Shown piece after piece: positions 33,764 to 41,867 of a DNA stretch of 64,000 bases. The DNA comes from Bosea sp. F3-2 (GTDB taxonomy: Bacteria > Pseudomonadota > Alphaproteobacteria > Rhizobiales > Beijerinckiaceae). The notes under the pieces were generated by a model. That model had not been told where the DNA came from. It worked only from the letters and a program-made list of their open reading frames with translations, and did no database searches. Location of the stretch: the NCBI RefSeq assembly GCF_008253865.1, contig NZ_CP042331.1, forward strand, positions 6,289,501 to 6,353,500, written 5' to 3'. How positions within the stretch are numbered: the first letter of the stretch is position 1; each line of letters opens with the position of its first letter. The position numbers were made by a program, and so were the translations under genes.

Positions 33764-34866
33764 TGCGCGTCCTCGTTGCGACCGACGCCTGGCGCCCGCA
33801 GATCAACGGGGTCGTGCGCTCGCTGGAGCGGATGATCGCGGCGGCGCCGGATTTCGGCGTGACCGCGCAGGCGCTGACGCCGGAGGGCTTCCATCAGATC
33901 GGCCTGCCGAGCTATCCGGATATCCGCCTGGCCCTGGCGACGCGCCGCGCGCTTGCGGCGCGGATCGCCGAATTCGGGCCGGACCATATCCATATCGCGA
34001 CGGAAGGACCGATCGGCTGGCTGACGCGGGCCGTCTGCCTGGCCCAGAAGCGCCCGTTCACGACCAGCTATCATACGCGCTTCCCGCAATACATCGCCGC
34101 TCGCTGGCCGATTCCGGAGAGCTGGAGCTACCGGCTGCTGCGCCGCTTCCATGACCCTGCTGCCGCGGTAATGGTCTCCACCGCGACGGTGGAGGACGAA
34201 CTGCGCCAGCATGGCTTCCAGAATCTGGTGCGCTGGGGGCGGGGCGTCGATCTTGGCCTGTTTCATCCGCGCCCGCAGAGCGTGCTCGATCTGCCGCGGC
34301 CGATCTTCCTCAGCGTCGGGCGCGTGGCGGTGGAAAAGAACCTCGAAGCCTTCCTGCCGCTGCGGCTGCCGGGCAGCAAGGTCGTGGTCGGCGACGGGCC
34401 GGCGCGGGCCGACCTGCAGCGCGCCTATCCCGACGTGCATTTCCTCGGCGTGAAGGAAGGCGAGGAGCTGGCGGCGATCTACGCCTCTTCGGACGTCTTC
34501 GTCTTCCCGAGCCTGACCGACACCTTCGGCATCGTGCTGCTGGAAGCGGCGGCGAGCGGCCTGCCGGTCGCGGCCTTCCCCGTGCAGGGGCCGCGCGACG
34601 TCTTCGTCGGCAGCGGCGCGGCCGTGCTCGACGAGGACCTGCGCAGCGCGGCGATGCAGGCGCTCAGGGTGCCGCACGAGACTTGCCTTGAGCTGGCTGC
34701 CCGATACAGCTGGACGAGCAGCGCGGCGCAGTTCTACGGGCATATCAGGCGGGTGGCGCAGCAGGCCGGCTACCTGCCGCGCGAAGCGGGAGCTACCGGC
34801 TTCACAGCCTTCGCGAGCGGGCGTGGCGCGGAAGGGCGGGGGCTTTCGCAGCGCCTGCCGGCTTGA
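33763..34866 (+). CDS. GT4-family glycosyltransferase
   Basis: The 367-residue protein is a GT-B fold retaining glycosyltransferase of the GDP-mannose-dependent MgtA-like type. N-terminal glycine loop TDAWRPQINGVVRSLERM, HIHIATEGPIGW, TTSYHTRFPQYIA; C-terminal VGRVAVEKNLEAF and the conserved E..E block FPSLTDTFGIVLLEAAASG. It is cotranslated with the metallophosphoesterase (one-base overlap). The acceptor is likely diacylglycerol or a similar lipid. Its last 65 bases overlap the convergent antiporter gene. Confidence 0.88.
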   Translation: MRVLVATDAWRPQINGVVRSLERMIAAAPDFGVTAQALTPEGFHQIGLPSYPDIRLALATRRALAARIAEFGPDHIHIATEGPIGWLTRAVCLAQKRPFTTSYHTRFPQYIAARWPIPESWSYRLLRRFHDPAAAVMVSTATVEDELRQHGFQNLVRWGRGVDLGLFHPRPQSVLDLPRPIFLSVGRVAVEKNLEAFLPLRLPGSKVVVGDGPARADLQRAYPDVHFLGVKEGEELAAIYASSDVFVFPSLTDTFGIVLLEAAASGLPVAAFPVQGPRDVFVGSGAAVLDEDLRSAAMQALRVPHETCLELAARYSWTSSAAQFYGHIRRVAQQAGYLPREAGATGFTAFASGRGAEGRGLSQRLPA

Positions 34867-36664
34867 GCTGGGCGCGGAAACCGTCGCGCCGCTCGTGGAC
34901 CGAGGCGATGACGAGGCCCATCGGCACACCGAGACCGACCAGCGCCGCCTCCGACAATTGCAGGCTCGCTTCGATCGTCTCAGGCACGGCATCGTTCACG
35001 CCGATCTCGTAGAGATGGCGGGCATGGGCTGCATCGCGGGCGCGGGCGACGATGACGATATCGGGCCTCAGCGTGCGCGCGGCCTGGACGATGGCGTCGA
35101 CGGCGCGCGCATTGTCGATCGTCACGATCAGGGCCGTCGCTTCCTCCAGGCCGCAGAGCCGCAGGAACTCCGGCTTGCTCGCATCGCCGTAGAAGGCCGG
35201 GCGGCCGGCTCGGCGCTGGGCGGTGATCAGTGCGGCATCCGAATCGATGACGATGTGGGACTTGCTGTGCTCGTCGAGCATCGAGGCCACGAGCCGGCCA
35301 ACGCGCCCGCCGCCGACGACGATGGCGCGCGGGGCATGGTCGGCCGGAGGCGGGACAGTCGCCTCGTCTGGCAGGATCACGGGCGGCGCCAGCTTCTGCG
35401 CGAGATTCCGAGCGATCCTGGCAAGGAGCGGCAGCGCGACCATGGTCAGCGACACGGCGGCGAGCGCGATGCTGGTTGCCCGATGACCGATAAGACCGGT
35501 GCCCGCCGCGGCATTGAGCAGGACGAAGGCGAATTCCCCGCCCGGCGCGACCATGATCGCGGTTTCGAGCGCGGCCGCGGCCGACAGCCTGAAGCGGCGG
35601 GCGAGGATGAAGATGATCGCGGCCTTGGCCAGCACCAGCCCGGCGGCAACGGCGAGGATGGTGCCGGGATTGGCCGCGATCTCGGCCGGGTTCACGCCCA
35701 TACCGACGGTGAGGAAGAAGACGCCGATCAGCAGCGACTTGAACGGGTCGATGGTGACTTCGATGGCGCGGCGGAACTCCGTTTCGGCAAGCAACAGCCC
35801 GGCGATGAAGGCGCCCAGCCCCATCGAGAGGCCCGCCGCAGCGGCGATCAGCCCGGTGCCGAGCGCGGTCAAAAGCGTTGCCGCCATGAAGCTCTCGGCC
35901 GACTCGGTCGAGGCGACGAGGCGGAAGAGCGGGCGCAGCGCCAGCCGGCCGATGACGATGATGGTGGCGATGGCGGCGAAGGCCTGGATGAAGGCCTGCG
36001 CCAGGCCCACAAGCAGCGAGCCTGAGCCGTTCTGCGCGTCGAGCACGCTGATCAGGAAAAGCAGCGGGATGACGGCGAGATCCTGGCAGAGCAGGATCGC
36101 AAAGCTGGTGCGGCCAGCCGAGGTCGTCATCCGCTTCTTGGCGGCGAGCAGCTCGACGACCATTGCGGTCGAGGAGAGGGCGAGGCCGAAGCCGATGATG
36201 AGGGCTGCCGCCGCAGGCTGGCCGACTGCAAAGGCGACAAGGCCGATAATCGCGGCGCTGAGACCGACCTGGCCAAGGCCGAGGCCGAAGACGAGGCGTT
36301 TCATCGTCATCAGGCGCTCGAAGGACAGCTCGAGCCCGATGACGAAGAGGAGGAAGGCGACGCCGAGCTCGGCCGGGCCGGCCAGGGCCTCCGCTTTCGA
36401 GACGGTGATCGTGCTCAGCAGCGGAAGCTTGGCTGCGAGACCGCCCAGGCCATAGGGGCCGAGCAGGGCGCCGCAGGCGACGAAGGCGATGATCGAGTTG
36501 ACCCGGAGGCTCTTGGCGAGCGGCACGATCACGCCCGCCGTCGCGAGCACGACGACGGCATCCTTGTAGACGGAGGGATCGACTGTTCCGGCCAAAGGGC
36601 GACCCTGCGATTCGAATGAGTAGAAATGGTCCGGCAATTCTTGCGTTTCGCGGCGGCGCAACAC
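34802..36664 (-). CDS. Kef-type (CPA2) cation:proton antiporter with RCK domain
   Basis: The 620-residue protein has about 12 membrane helices (from residue 33) and a cytoplasmic TrkA_N domain near residues 445-560. Membrane-domain landmarks: GPAELGVAFLLFVIGLELSF, ALSSTAMVVELL, LLCQDLAVIPLLFLISVLD with the ion-site Asp, LGAFIAGLLLAETEFR. RCK domain: RAIVVGGGRVGRLVASMLDE and YGDASKPEFL. Like KefB/KefC, it should exchange K+ or Na+ for protons. No KefF/KefG partner gene is next to it. The GTG start at 36664 is uncertain by about 20 residues. Confidence 0.88.
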   Translation of the reverse strand: MLRRRETQELPDHFYSFESQGRPLAGTVDPSVYKDAVVVLATAGVIVPLAKSLRVNSIIAFVACGALLGPYGLGGLAAKLPLLSTITVSKAEALAGPAELGVAFLLFVIGLELSFERLMTMKRLVFGLGLGQVGLSAAIIGLVAFAVGQPAAAALIIGFGLALSSTAMVVELLAAKKRMTTSAGRTSFAILLCQDLAVIPLLFLISVLDAQNGSGSLLVGLAQAFIQAFAAIATIIVIGRLALRPLFRLVASTESAESFMAATLLTALGTGLIAAAAGLSMGLGAFIAGLLLAETEFRRAIEVTIDPFKSLLIGVFFLTVGMGVNPAEIAANPGTILAVAAGLVLAKAAIIFILARRFRLSAAAALETAIMVAPGGEFAFVLLNAAAGTGLIGHRATSIALAAVSLTMVALPLLARIARNLAQKLAPPVILPDEATVPPPADHAPRAIVVGGGRVGRLVASMLDEHSKSHIVIDSDAALITAQRRAGRPAFYGDASKPEFLRLCGLEEATALIVTIDNARAVDAIVQAARTLRPDIVIVARARDAAHARHLYEIGVNDAVPETIEASLQLSEAALVGLGVPMGLVIASVHERRDGFRAQLKPAGAAKAPALPRHARSRRL

Positions 36665-36807
36665 AACCTTGGAATCGCTATGGCGGGGAGAATTTTGCCT
36701 TACCTGCCGAGCCCTTAGGCAAGAAGGCTCAGGTCGTCGCTCGAAAAGCGGTTTCCGCCATCGATCGGGATGGGATAGCGTCCGCAGCTCGATCAGAAGG
36801 ACTGTCC

Positions 36808-37653
36808 ATGCGCTTTTCCGGCACCGAGAACTATGTCGCGACCGAGGACCTCACCGTTGCGGTCAATGCCGCGATCCGGTTGGAGCGCCCGCTGCTGGTG
36901 AAGGGGGAGCCGGGAACCGGCAAGACCGTGCTGGCGGAGGAGGTGGCAGCCGCGCTCGGGGCGCCGCTCATCACCTGGCACATCAAGTCGACGACCAAGG
37001 CGCAGCAGGGTCTCTACGAATACGATGCGGTCAGCCGCCTGCGCGACAGCCAGCTCGGCGACAGCAGGGTCTCGGACATCGCCAACTACATCAAGCGCGG
37101 CAAGCTCTGGGAGGCTTTCGCCTCGCCGGTCAGGCCGGTGCTGCTGATCGACGAGATCGACAAGGCCGATATCGAGTTCCCGAACGACCTCCTGCTCGAG
37201 CTCGACCGCATGGAGTTCCACGTCTACGAGACGGGCGAAACCATCAAGGCAGCGCAGCGGCCGGTGATGATCATCACCTCCAACAACGAGAAGGAGCTGC
37301 CGGACGCGTTCCTGCGTCGCTGCTTCTTCCATTACATCCGCTTCCCCAACGCCGAGACGATGCAGGCGATCGTCGAGGTGCATTTCCCCGGCATCAAGAA
37401 GCGGCTGATGGAGGAGGCGCTGCGCCTGTTCTTCGAGGTGCGCGAGGTGCCCGGCATCAAGAAGAAGCCCTCGACCTCGGAACTGCTCGACTGGCTGAAG
37501 CTGCTCGTCGCCGAGGATATCGGGCCGGAGGTGCTGCGCGAGCGCGATCCGCGCAAGCTGATCCCGCCGCTGCATGGGGCGCTGCTCAAGAACGAGCAGG
37601 ACGTCTCGCTGTTCGAGAAGCTCGCCTTCATGGCGCGGCGCGAGAGCCGCTGA
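36808..37653 (+). CDS. MoxR-family AAA ATPase
   Basis: The 281-residue ATPase has Walker A GEPGTGKT (33-40), Walker B LLIDEIDKAD (112-121), sensor 1 ITSNNEKELPDAFLRRC and a C-terminal helical lid. This subgroup (RRAF...MRFSGTENYVATEDL) normally works as a chaperone with a VWA-domain (CoxE-like) protein encoded just downstream, to insert metals or remodel partners. Here the next gene is convergent and unrelated, so the partner, if any, is elsewhere. AGAAGGA lies 6 bases upstream of ATG 36808. Confidence 0.9.
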   Translation: MRFSGTENYVATEDLTVAVNAAIRLERPLLVKGEPGTGKTVLAEEVAAALGAPLITWHIKSTTKAQQGLYEYDAVSRLRDSQLGDSRVSDIANYIKRGKLWEAFASPVRPVLLIDEIDKADIEFPNDLLLELDRMEFHVYETGETIKAAQRPVMIITSNNEKELPDAFLRRCFFHYIRFPNAETMQAIVEVHFPGIKKRLMEEALRLFFEVREVPGIKKKPSTSELLDWLKLLVAEDIGPEVLRERDPRKLIPPLHGALLKNEQDVSLFEKLAFMARRESR

Positions 37654-37662
37654 GGGGCGGCG

Positions 37663-38916
37663 TCAGCCGACGCCGAGGAGGGGACGGGCATTGAGCGCTG
37701 CGATCAGCGCCGCTGCCGTCACGCAGCCATAGACGAGCGCGAAGGCGTCGATGGCACGCGGCGCTGCCGCCTTGCCCAGCAGCGCGGCCAAGAGTGCGAA
37801 GGCCGGCACGTTCTGCATTGCGTGCAACGCCAGGAAATGGGCGAGGCGCAGGTCTCCCGCGGTCAGCGACCAGCCGAAGAAAGGGACGACGGCAGCCGAA
37901 GCCGCCGGTGCTCCGACCGTGTGCCCGCCGGCCGCACTCAGGACGGCGCCGGAGAGGATGCCGAGAACGCTGGTCAAGGCGAGGCCGAGGACGAGCGAGC
38001 GGCGCAGAGCCGGTGGCAGAGGCGCTGCGTCCTTGCGGGCGAGGCCATAGGCGAGGATGCCGCTCGCGGCGGTGAACAGCACGGCAGCGACCCCCATCGC
38101 TGCGTAGAGGATGATGGCGACCAGGCCGTCCCGGTTGTAGTGGGACGCTTCCCCGCGCGAGGCGCGCCAGGCGATGTAGACGAGCTCGAAGAAGAGCAGG
38201 GCGATCACCGGCCAGACCGTGAAACGGCCGAGCCGCGAGCGCTGGAAGGCTTCTCCGGTCAGCGGCAGAAGCAGCGCGAAGGAGAAGAGGTAGATCGCGA
38301 TCGAGATCTCGAACTTCAGCGGCTTGAGCCAGACATTGTCGCCGTTGAAGAGGCGCGGATCGACGGCGTAGGCAAGCGCCGTCGGGATGATGAGCAGCGT
38401 CATGGCGATCGCGGCTGCAGTGAGCCGAGGCTCCCATTCCAGGGCGCGGAACGGCGCCGGCAGTCGCGCAAGGAAGCGTGGAATCCGGTCCTCCGAAACG
38501 ACGTCCCGGCTTGTCGCGACGAGGCGATAGAGCAGATAGCCGATCGGACCGAAGAGAAAGGTCAAAGCGAGGACGGGCACCATCGCCCAATGCGGCACAT
38601 ATTCGCGCTGCGAGCAGCGCAGCAGCCAGGCGCCGATCAGCAGGTCGAAGGCGAGGTAGTGCACCCAGCCGGCAAGCAGCAGCGGCCGCGAAGTGAAGAG
38701 AGCGGCGACGTTCGCGAGCGAAGAGAAGCCGCCGCGCGCCTCGTGCCAGTGCACGCTGATCAGGACGAAGTAGCTGACGGATAGCAGGGTTGGGACGGCG
38801 AGGCCGGCGATGACTTGGCCAGCCCGCCAGCGCGGCGTGGCGATCAGCAGCAACCAGCCACAGACGGCCAGCAGATTGGCTCCGGAAAAGGCAGCATCCA
38901 ATGTCAAAGGCGGCAT
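37663..38916 (-). CDS. Membrane protein with an ABA4-like domain
   Basis: The 417-residue protein has around 11 membrane helices. The N-terminal 150 residues match the ABA4/DUF4281 domain (LLAVCGWLLLIATPRWRAGQ, HYLAFDLLIGAWLLRCSQRE, LTFLFGPIGYLLYRL). The C-terminal half (DPRLFNGDNVWLKPLKFEIS, LRLAHFLALHAMQNVPAF) holds two histidines in a late helix and resembles uncharacterised rhizobial membrane proteins. ABA4 is needed for neoxanthin in plants; its bacterial role is unknown. It is divergent from a TetR gene with a double operator, so it is probably repressed by it. Confidence 0.75.
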   Translation of the reverse strand: MPPLTLDAAFSGANLLAVCGWLLLIATPRWRAGQVIAGLAVPTLLSVSYFVLISVHWHEARGGFSSLANVAALFTSRPLLLAGWVHYLAFDLLIGAWLLRCSQREYVPHWAMVPVLALTFLFGPIGYLLYRLVATSRDVVSEDRIPRFLARLPAPFRALEWEPRLTAAAIAMTLLIIPTALAYAVDPRLFNGDNVWLKPLKFEISIAIYLFSFALLLPLTGEAFQRSRLGRFTVWPVIALLFFELVYIAWRASRGEASHYNRDGLVAIILYAAMGVAAVLFTAASGILAYGLARKDAAPLPPALRRSLVLGLALTSVLGILSGAVLSAAGGHTVGAPAASAAVVPFFGWSLTAGDLRLAHFLALHAMQNVPAFALLAALLGKAAAPRAIDAFALVYGCVTAAALIAALNARPLLGVG

Positions 38917-38967
38917 GATGCTCTCCAAACTTGACAGTGTTCAGTTGCGGGGAGGTTCTGACTCGTT

Positions 38968-39006
38968 ATCTTAACGGCGTCAAGATTATTTTGACGTTGT
39001 TAAGAT
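38968..39006. promoter_or_regulatory. Double palindromic operator between divergent genes
   Basis: Two 13-base near-palindromes, TTAACGGCGTCAA (38971-38983) and TTGACGTTGTTAA (38991-39003), lie 20 bases apart centre to centre and are inverted copies of each other. Extended arms ATCTTAACGGCGTCAA and TTGACGTTGTTAAGAT match at 14 of 16 positions. The consensus TTRAC...GTYAA fits TetR-type operators; the spacing of two helical turns suits two dimers. The site ends 15 bases before the TetR start, so autoregulation is likely. Confidence 0.7.
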
Positions 39007-39020
39007 TGACGGAGTCTCCG

Positions 39021-39740
39021 ATGGTCGAAGCGCCGCCCCGAGCCGGACGCGAGCACTACCACCATGGCGCCTTGCGGCAGGCGATGATCGCGGCGGCGGA
39101 AGAGGTGTTGGCCGAGCGCGGGCTCGGCGGCTTCACCTTGCGCGAATGCGCCCGGCGGGCAGGGGTTTCGCCGGCGGCTCCGGCCCATCATTTCGGCAAC
39201 CTGACCGGTTTGCTGACAGCGATTGCGACGCTGGGCTTCGACGATCTCTCGACGGCGATGGAGGCCGCCGTCGCGGCGGCGCAGGCAGAGAGGCGTAGCA
39301 GGCTTGCGGCAATCGCGCGGGCCTATGTCGAGACGGCGCTCGCCAATCCCGGGCGCTTCCGCGTCGTCTTCGGCCAGCGCGAGATGGACCGGCAGGATCC
39401 CGCCTTCCGGACCGCAGCGGCGCGGGCTTTCGGCATCCTGGTGCGCGAGGTGCGGCTGAGCCGCGGCCTGGCGCCGCCTCGTTCTCCGGAGGAGAAGCCC
39501 GCGGCCGAGGCCCTCTCCCCCGATCTGCCGGAGGTGCTGCTGGCCTGGTCAGCCGTCCATGGCTTTTCGACGCTGCTGATCGATGGAGCGCTTGATTTTC
39601 TTGCCGCAGAAGACAGCCGGCAGGCATTTCTGGACAAGCACGCGGCGCGGCTCTTTGCGCTGCTGGCGTCGGCGCTTTCGGCTGGGAAGGAGCCGACACG
39701 ACAGAGGAAGCGCGGCCGGGCATCCTCCGGCGAAGCTTGA
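39021..39740 (+). CDS. TetR-family regulator
   Basis: The 239-residue regulator starts MVEAPPRAGREHYHHGALRQ with a helix-turn-helix in VLAERGLGGFTLRECARRAG and VSPAAPAHHFGNLTGLLTAI. The ligand domain belongs to the TetR_C_33-like group (WHG): AIARAYVETALANPGRFRVV, FGQREMDRQDPAFRTAA. It ends in a basic tail (RQRKRGRASSGEA). It faces the ABA4-like gene across a double palindrome. A longer in-frame start at 38931 would overlap that operator and is not favoured. Confidence 0.87.
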   Translation: MVEAPPRAGREHYHHGALRQAMIAAAEEVLAERGLGGFTLRECARRAGVSPAAPAHHFGNLTGLLTAIATLGFDDLSTAMEAAVAAAQAERRSRLAAIARAYVETALANPGRFRVVFGQREMDRQDPAFRTAAARAFGILVREVRLSRGLAPPRSPEEKPAAEALSPDLPEVLLAWSAVHGFSTLLIDGALDFLAAEDSRQAFLDKHAARLFALLASALSAGKEPTRQRKRGRASSGEA

Positions 39741-39807
39741 CGCCGATTGCGCCCGGTGTCCGCGGCTGCGAGAGGCTGACGAGCGTTGGTCAGGAAGGCT
39801 GCTTCGA

Positions 39808-40401
39808 TCATGCGTTGCATGGCGGAATAGCCGTAGCCAGATCGACCTTGGGGTCGACTGAGCGGACGGCCTCGCCCAGATCGACATCGCGAGTCAGCAG
39901 GACATAGTCCTGCGTCTCGGATGTCTTCAGATAACTCGTCATCGGGATCGGCTTGCCGGAGAGGTCGCCGAGCCGGCAGGCCTTGTCTGCGCCGAGTGAG
40001 AGGCTGCCGCGATTGCCGCTGTTCTGCGGCCCGACGAACATTTCCTCGCGGAAAGCCCCCAGGCGCGCCGCGTCCGCAGAGCTCAGCCTGAACAGTGTGA
40101 AGCGCCGTCCCGGCGCCGCCAGCGTCGGCACGGAGGAGAGTTCTGCCGCGTCGCGCACCTCCTCCAGCACGACCTTGCGCTCGTGACGGCCGCCATCCTC
40201 CGGCAAGGCAACGATCGTCATGGTGACGCCGCCCGGGAGCGGGCGGATATCGGCCGGCAGGCTGATCCCGGCGCGCAGCTGCGCGAGGTCCGTCGTCCTG
40301 ACGTCGATCTTCGACAGTTTCGGCAGCGAGGTCAGCGGGACATGGCCGCAACCGGCGAGCAGGCAGGCAAGAAGGAGGTTGGCGGGCAGGGCGATACGCA
40401 T
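39808..40401 (-). CDS. Lipoprotein of unknown function
   Basis: The 197-residue protein starts MRIALPANLLLACLLAGCGH with a lipobox LLAG-Cys, so it is a lipid-anchored envelope protein. The mature part has KLSKIDVRTTDLAQLRAGIS, GGVTMTIVALPEDGGRHERK and SYLKTSETQDYVLLTRDVDL and two late cysteines. It resembles uncharacterised rhizobial lipoproteins. It converges on the TetR gene and is divergent from the DUF2975 gene; no functional link is seen. Confidence 0.8.
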   Translation of the reverse strand: MRIALPANLLLACLLAGCGHVPLTSLPKLSKIDVRTTDLAQLRAGISLPADIRPLPGGVTMTIVALPEDGGRHERKVVLEEVRDAAELSSVPTLAAPGRRFTLFRLSSADAARLGAFREEMFVGPQNSGNRGSLSLGADKACRLGDLSGKPIPMTSYLKTSETQDYVLLTRDVDLGEAVRSVDPKVDLATAIPPCNA

Positions 40402-40480
40402 GGGAACTCTTCAAGCTTGATTGGCTTTGACATTCAAAAATTCATCTATTAGTTTAATTTTGTCAATCGAGGGAATAATC

Positions 40481-41053
40481 ATGCCGATGTCGTCCCGGCC
40501 CGTGACCGCATTTTCTCAGGAAGCGGCCGGCCGCCTGCGCAGGGTCAGCCGGTGGGCACGCGCCTTCAGCTATGCCGCAGCATTGCTCATGCTCTTCGGC
40601 CTCCTCTGGCTGTGGACCGATGCGGAAGCGCTCGCCCGTCACGCCCGGAGCACGATCGGGCTCGGCAATGCTCCTCTCGCCTCCTCGGCGAGAGGGTACC
40701 GGGCGGCGTTTGCTCTCGCCTGGATCCCGGCCGCGCTCTTCGTCCTGGCGATGCTGCGGCTGGGGAGCCTGTTTCGGGCTTTCGGCGAGGGCAGGGTTCT
40801 GGTCGAGGAGAATGCCGCCGGGCTGCTGCGCGTCGGCTGGCTTCTGGCTGGCTTCGGTGCCGCGACGCCGATCGTCCGCACGGCGCAAAGCATGGCGCTG
40901 ACTTTCGACAACCCCGAAGGGCAAAGGCACATCGCGGTCATGCTCGATCCCGGCATCTTCGCCGCGCTCGCTGCCGGAGCCACGCTCATCGCCTTCGGCC
41001 TCGTGCTGCGGGAGGCGATCCGGCTGTCGGACGAGAATCAAAGTTTCGTGTAA
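40481..41053 (+). CDS. DUF2975 membrane protein
   Basis: The 190-residue protein starts MPMSSRPVTAFSQEAAGRLR and has four membrane helices (FSYAAALLMLFGLLWLWTDA, AAFALAWIPAALFVLAMLRL, LLAGFGAATPIVRTAQ, LAAGATLIAFGLVLREAIRL). LFRAFGEGRVLVEENAAGLL and the ending EAIRLSDENQSFV are the DUF2975 hallmarks. Members are nearly always followed by a small XRE regulator, as here (9-base gap), and the pair is thought to be a membrane-linked regulatory switch. GGGA precedes ATG 40481. Confidence 0.85.
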   Translation: MPMSSRPVTAFSQEAAGRLRRVSRWARAFSYAAALLMLFGLLWLWTDAEALARHARSTIGLGNAPLASSARGYRAAFALAWIPAALFVLAMLRLGSLFRAFGEGRVLVEENAAGLLRVGWLLAGFGAATPIVRTAQSMALTFDNPEGQRHIAVMLDPGIFAALAAGATLIAFGLVLREAIRLSDENQSFV

Positions 41054-41062
41054 GCCGGCGCC

Positions 41063-41287
41063 ATGCCCGTCGTCGTCGAACTCGATGTCATGCTGGCGCG
41101 TCGCAAGATGCGCTCGAAGGAACTCGCCCAGCGGATCGGCCTGACCGAGCAGCAGGTCTCGCAGCTGAAATCGGGAAAGGTGCGCGGCATGCGCTTCGAT
41201 ACGCTGTCGCGCATCTGCGCCGTGCTGCAATGCCAGCCGGGCGATCTGCTGCGCTATGAGCCGGGAGAGGAAGTCGAGGGCGATTGA
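41063..41287 (+). CDS. YozG-like XRE helix-turn-helix regulator
   Basis: The 74-residue protein is one helix-turn-helix domain: LDVMLARRKMRSKELAQRIG, LTEQQVSQLKSGKVRGMRFD, LSRICAVLQCQPGDLLRYEP. It is the standard partner of DUF2975 membrane proteins and is encoded 9 bases after one. It should bind DNA as a dimer and may be controlled by the membrane protein. Confidence 0.9.
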   Translation: MPVVVELDVMLARRKMRSKELAQRIGLTEQQVSQLKSGKVRGMRFDTLSRICAVLQCQPGDLLRYEPGEEVEGD

Positions 41288-41326
41288 CCCCTCGCAAATC
41301 ATCGACGGCATCGCTAGGTTCTCCCT

Positions 41327-41854
41327 ATGCGACGCCTCATGCTTCTGCGCCACGCCAAGTCCCAATGGCCCGCCGGGGTGGCCGACCGCGACCGACCGCT
41401 CGCCGCGCGCGGGCGGGAGGCTGCTCCCGCGATGGGGCGCTACCTCGCCGATGAGCTGCTGCTGCCGGACCTCGTGCTGATCTCGCCTGCCAAGCGCACG
41501 GTGGAGACCTGGGAGCTGGTGGCGCCGATGCTGCCGGAGAAGCCCGCGACGCAGTACGAGGCGCGCATCTACGAGGCCAAGGTGGGGCGCCTCCTCGACG
41601 TCGTGCAGGACATCGAAGGCGATGTCCGCACCCTGCTGATGGTCGGCCACAACCCTGGCTTCCTCGAACTCGCGACGCTTCTGACCGGTCATGGCGACCG
41701 CTACGCGGCGGCGCGGATGAGCCAGAAATACCCGACCTGCGGCCTTGCCGTGCTCGACTTCGCCGTCGACGACTGGCGCGACGTGGCCGAGCGGGGCGGA
41801 AGGCTTGACCGCTTCGTTACCCCAGCCTCGCTTGGCGAGGGACCGGACGAGTGA
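41327..41854 (+). CDS. sixA: SixA-like histidine phosphatase
   Basis: The 175-residue protein has the RHG phosphatase fold with LLRHAKSQWP (His9), RPLAARGREAAPAMGRYLAD, SPAKRTVETWEL and the second histidine in MVGHNPGFLEL (His108). This is the SixA family, which removes phosphate from histidine phosphotransfer proteins; homologues in alphaproteobacteria may act on PTS-Ntr components. The gene is followed 13 bases later by the YcjX-like gene, a conserved arrangement. Confidence 0.87.
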   Translation: MRRLMLLRHAKSQWPAGVADRDRPLAARGREAAPAMGRYLADELLLPDLVLISPAKRTVETWELVAPMLPEKPATQYEARIYEAKVGRLLDVVQDIEGDVRTLLMVGHNPGFLELATLLTGHGDRYAAARMSQKYPTCGLAVLDFAVDDWRDVAERGGRLDRFVTPASLGEGPDE

Positions 41855-41867
41855 GTCTGTCGTCGTC

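Noticed and set aside
34688..36025. 445-codon plus-strand frame opposite the Kef-type antiporter
   Set aside because: Shadow of the antiporter; the encoded sequence is charged low-complexity without any domain.
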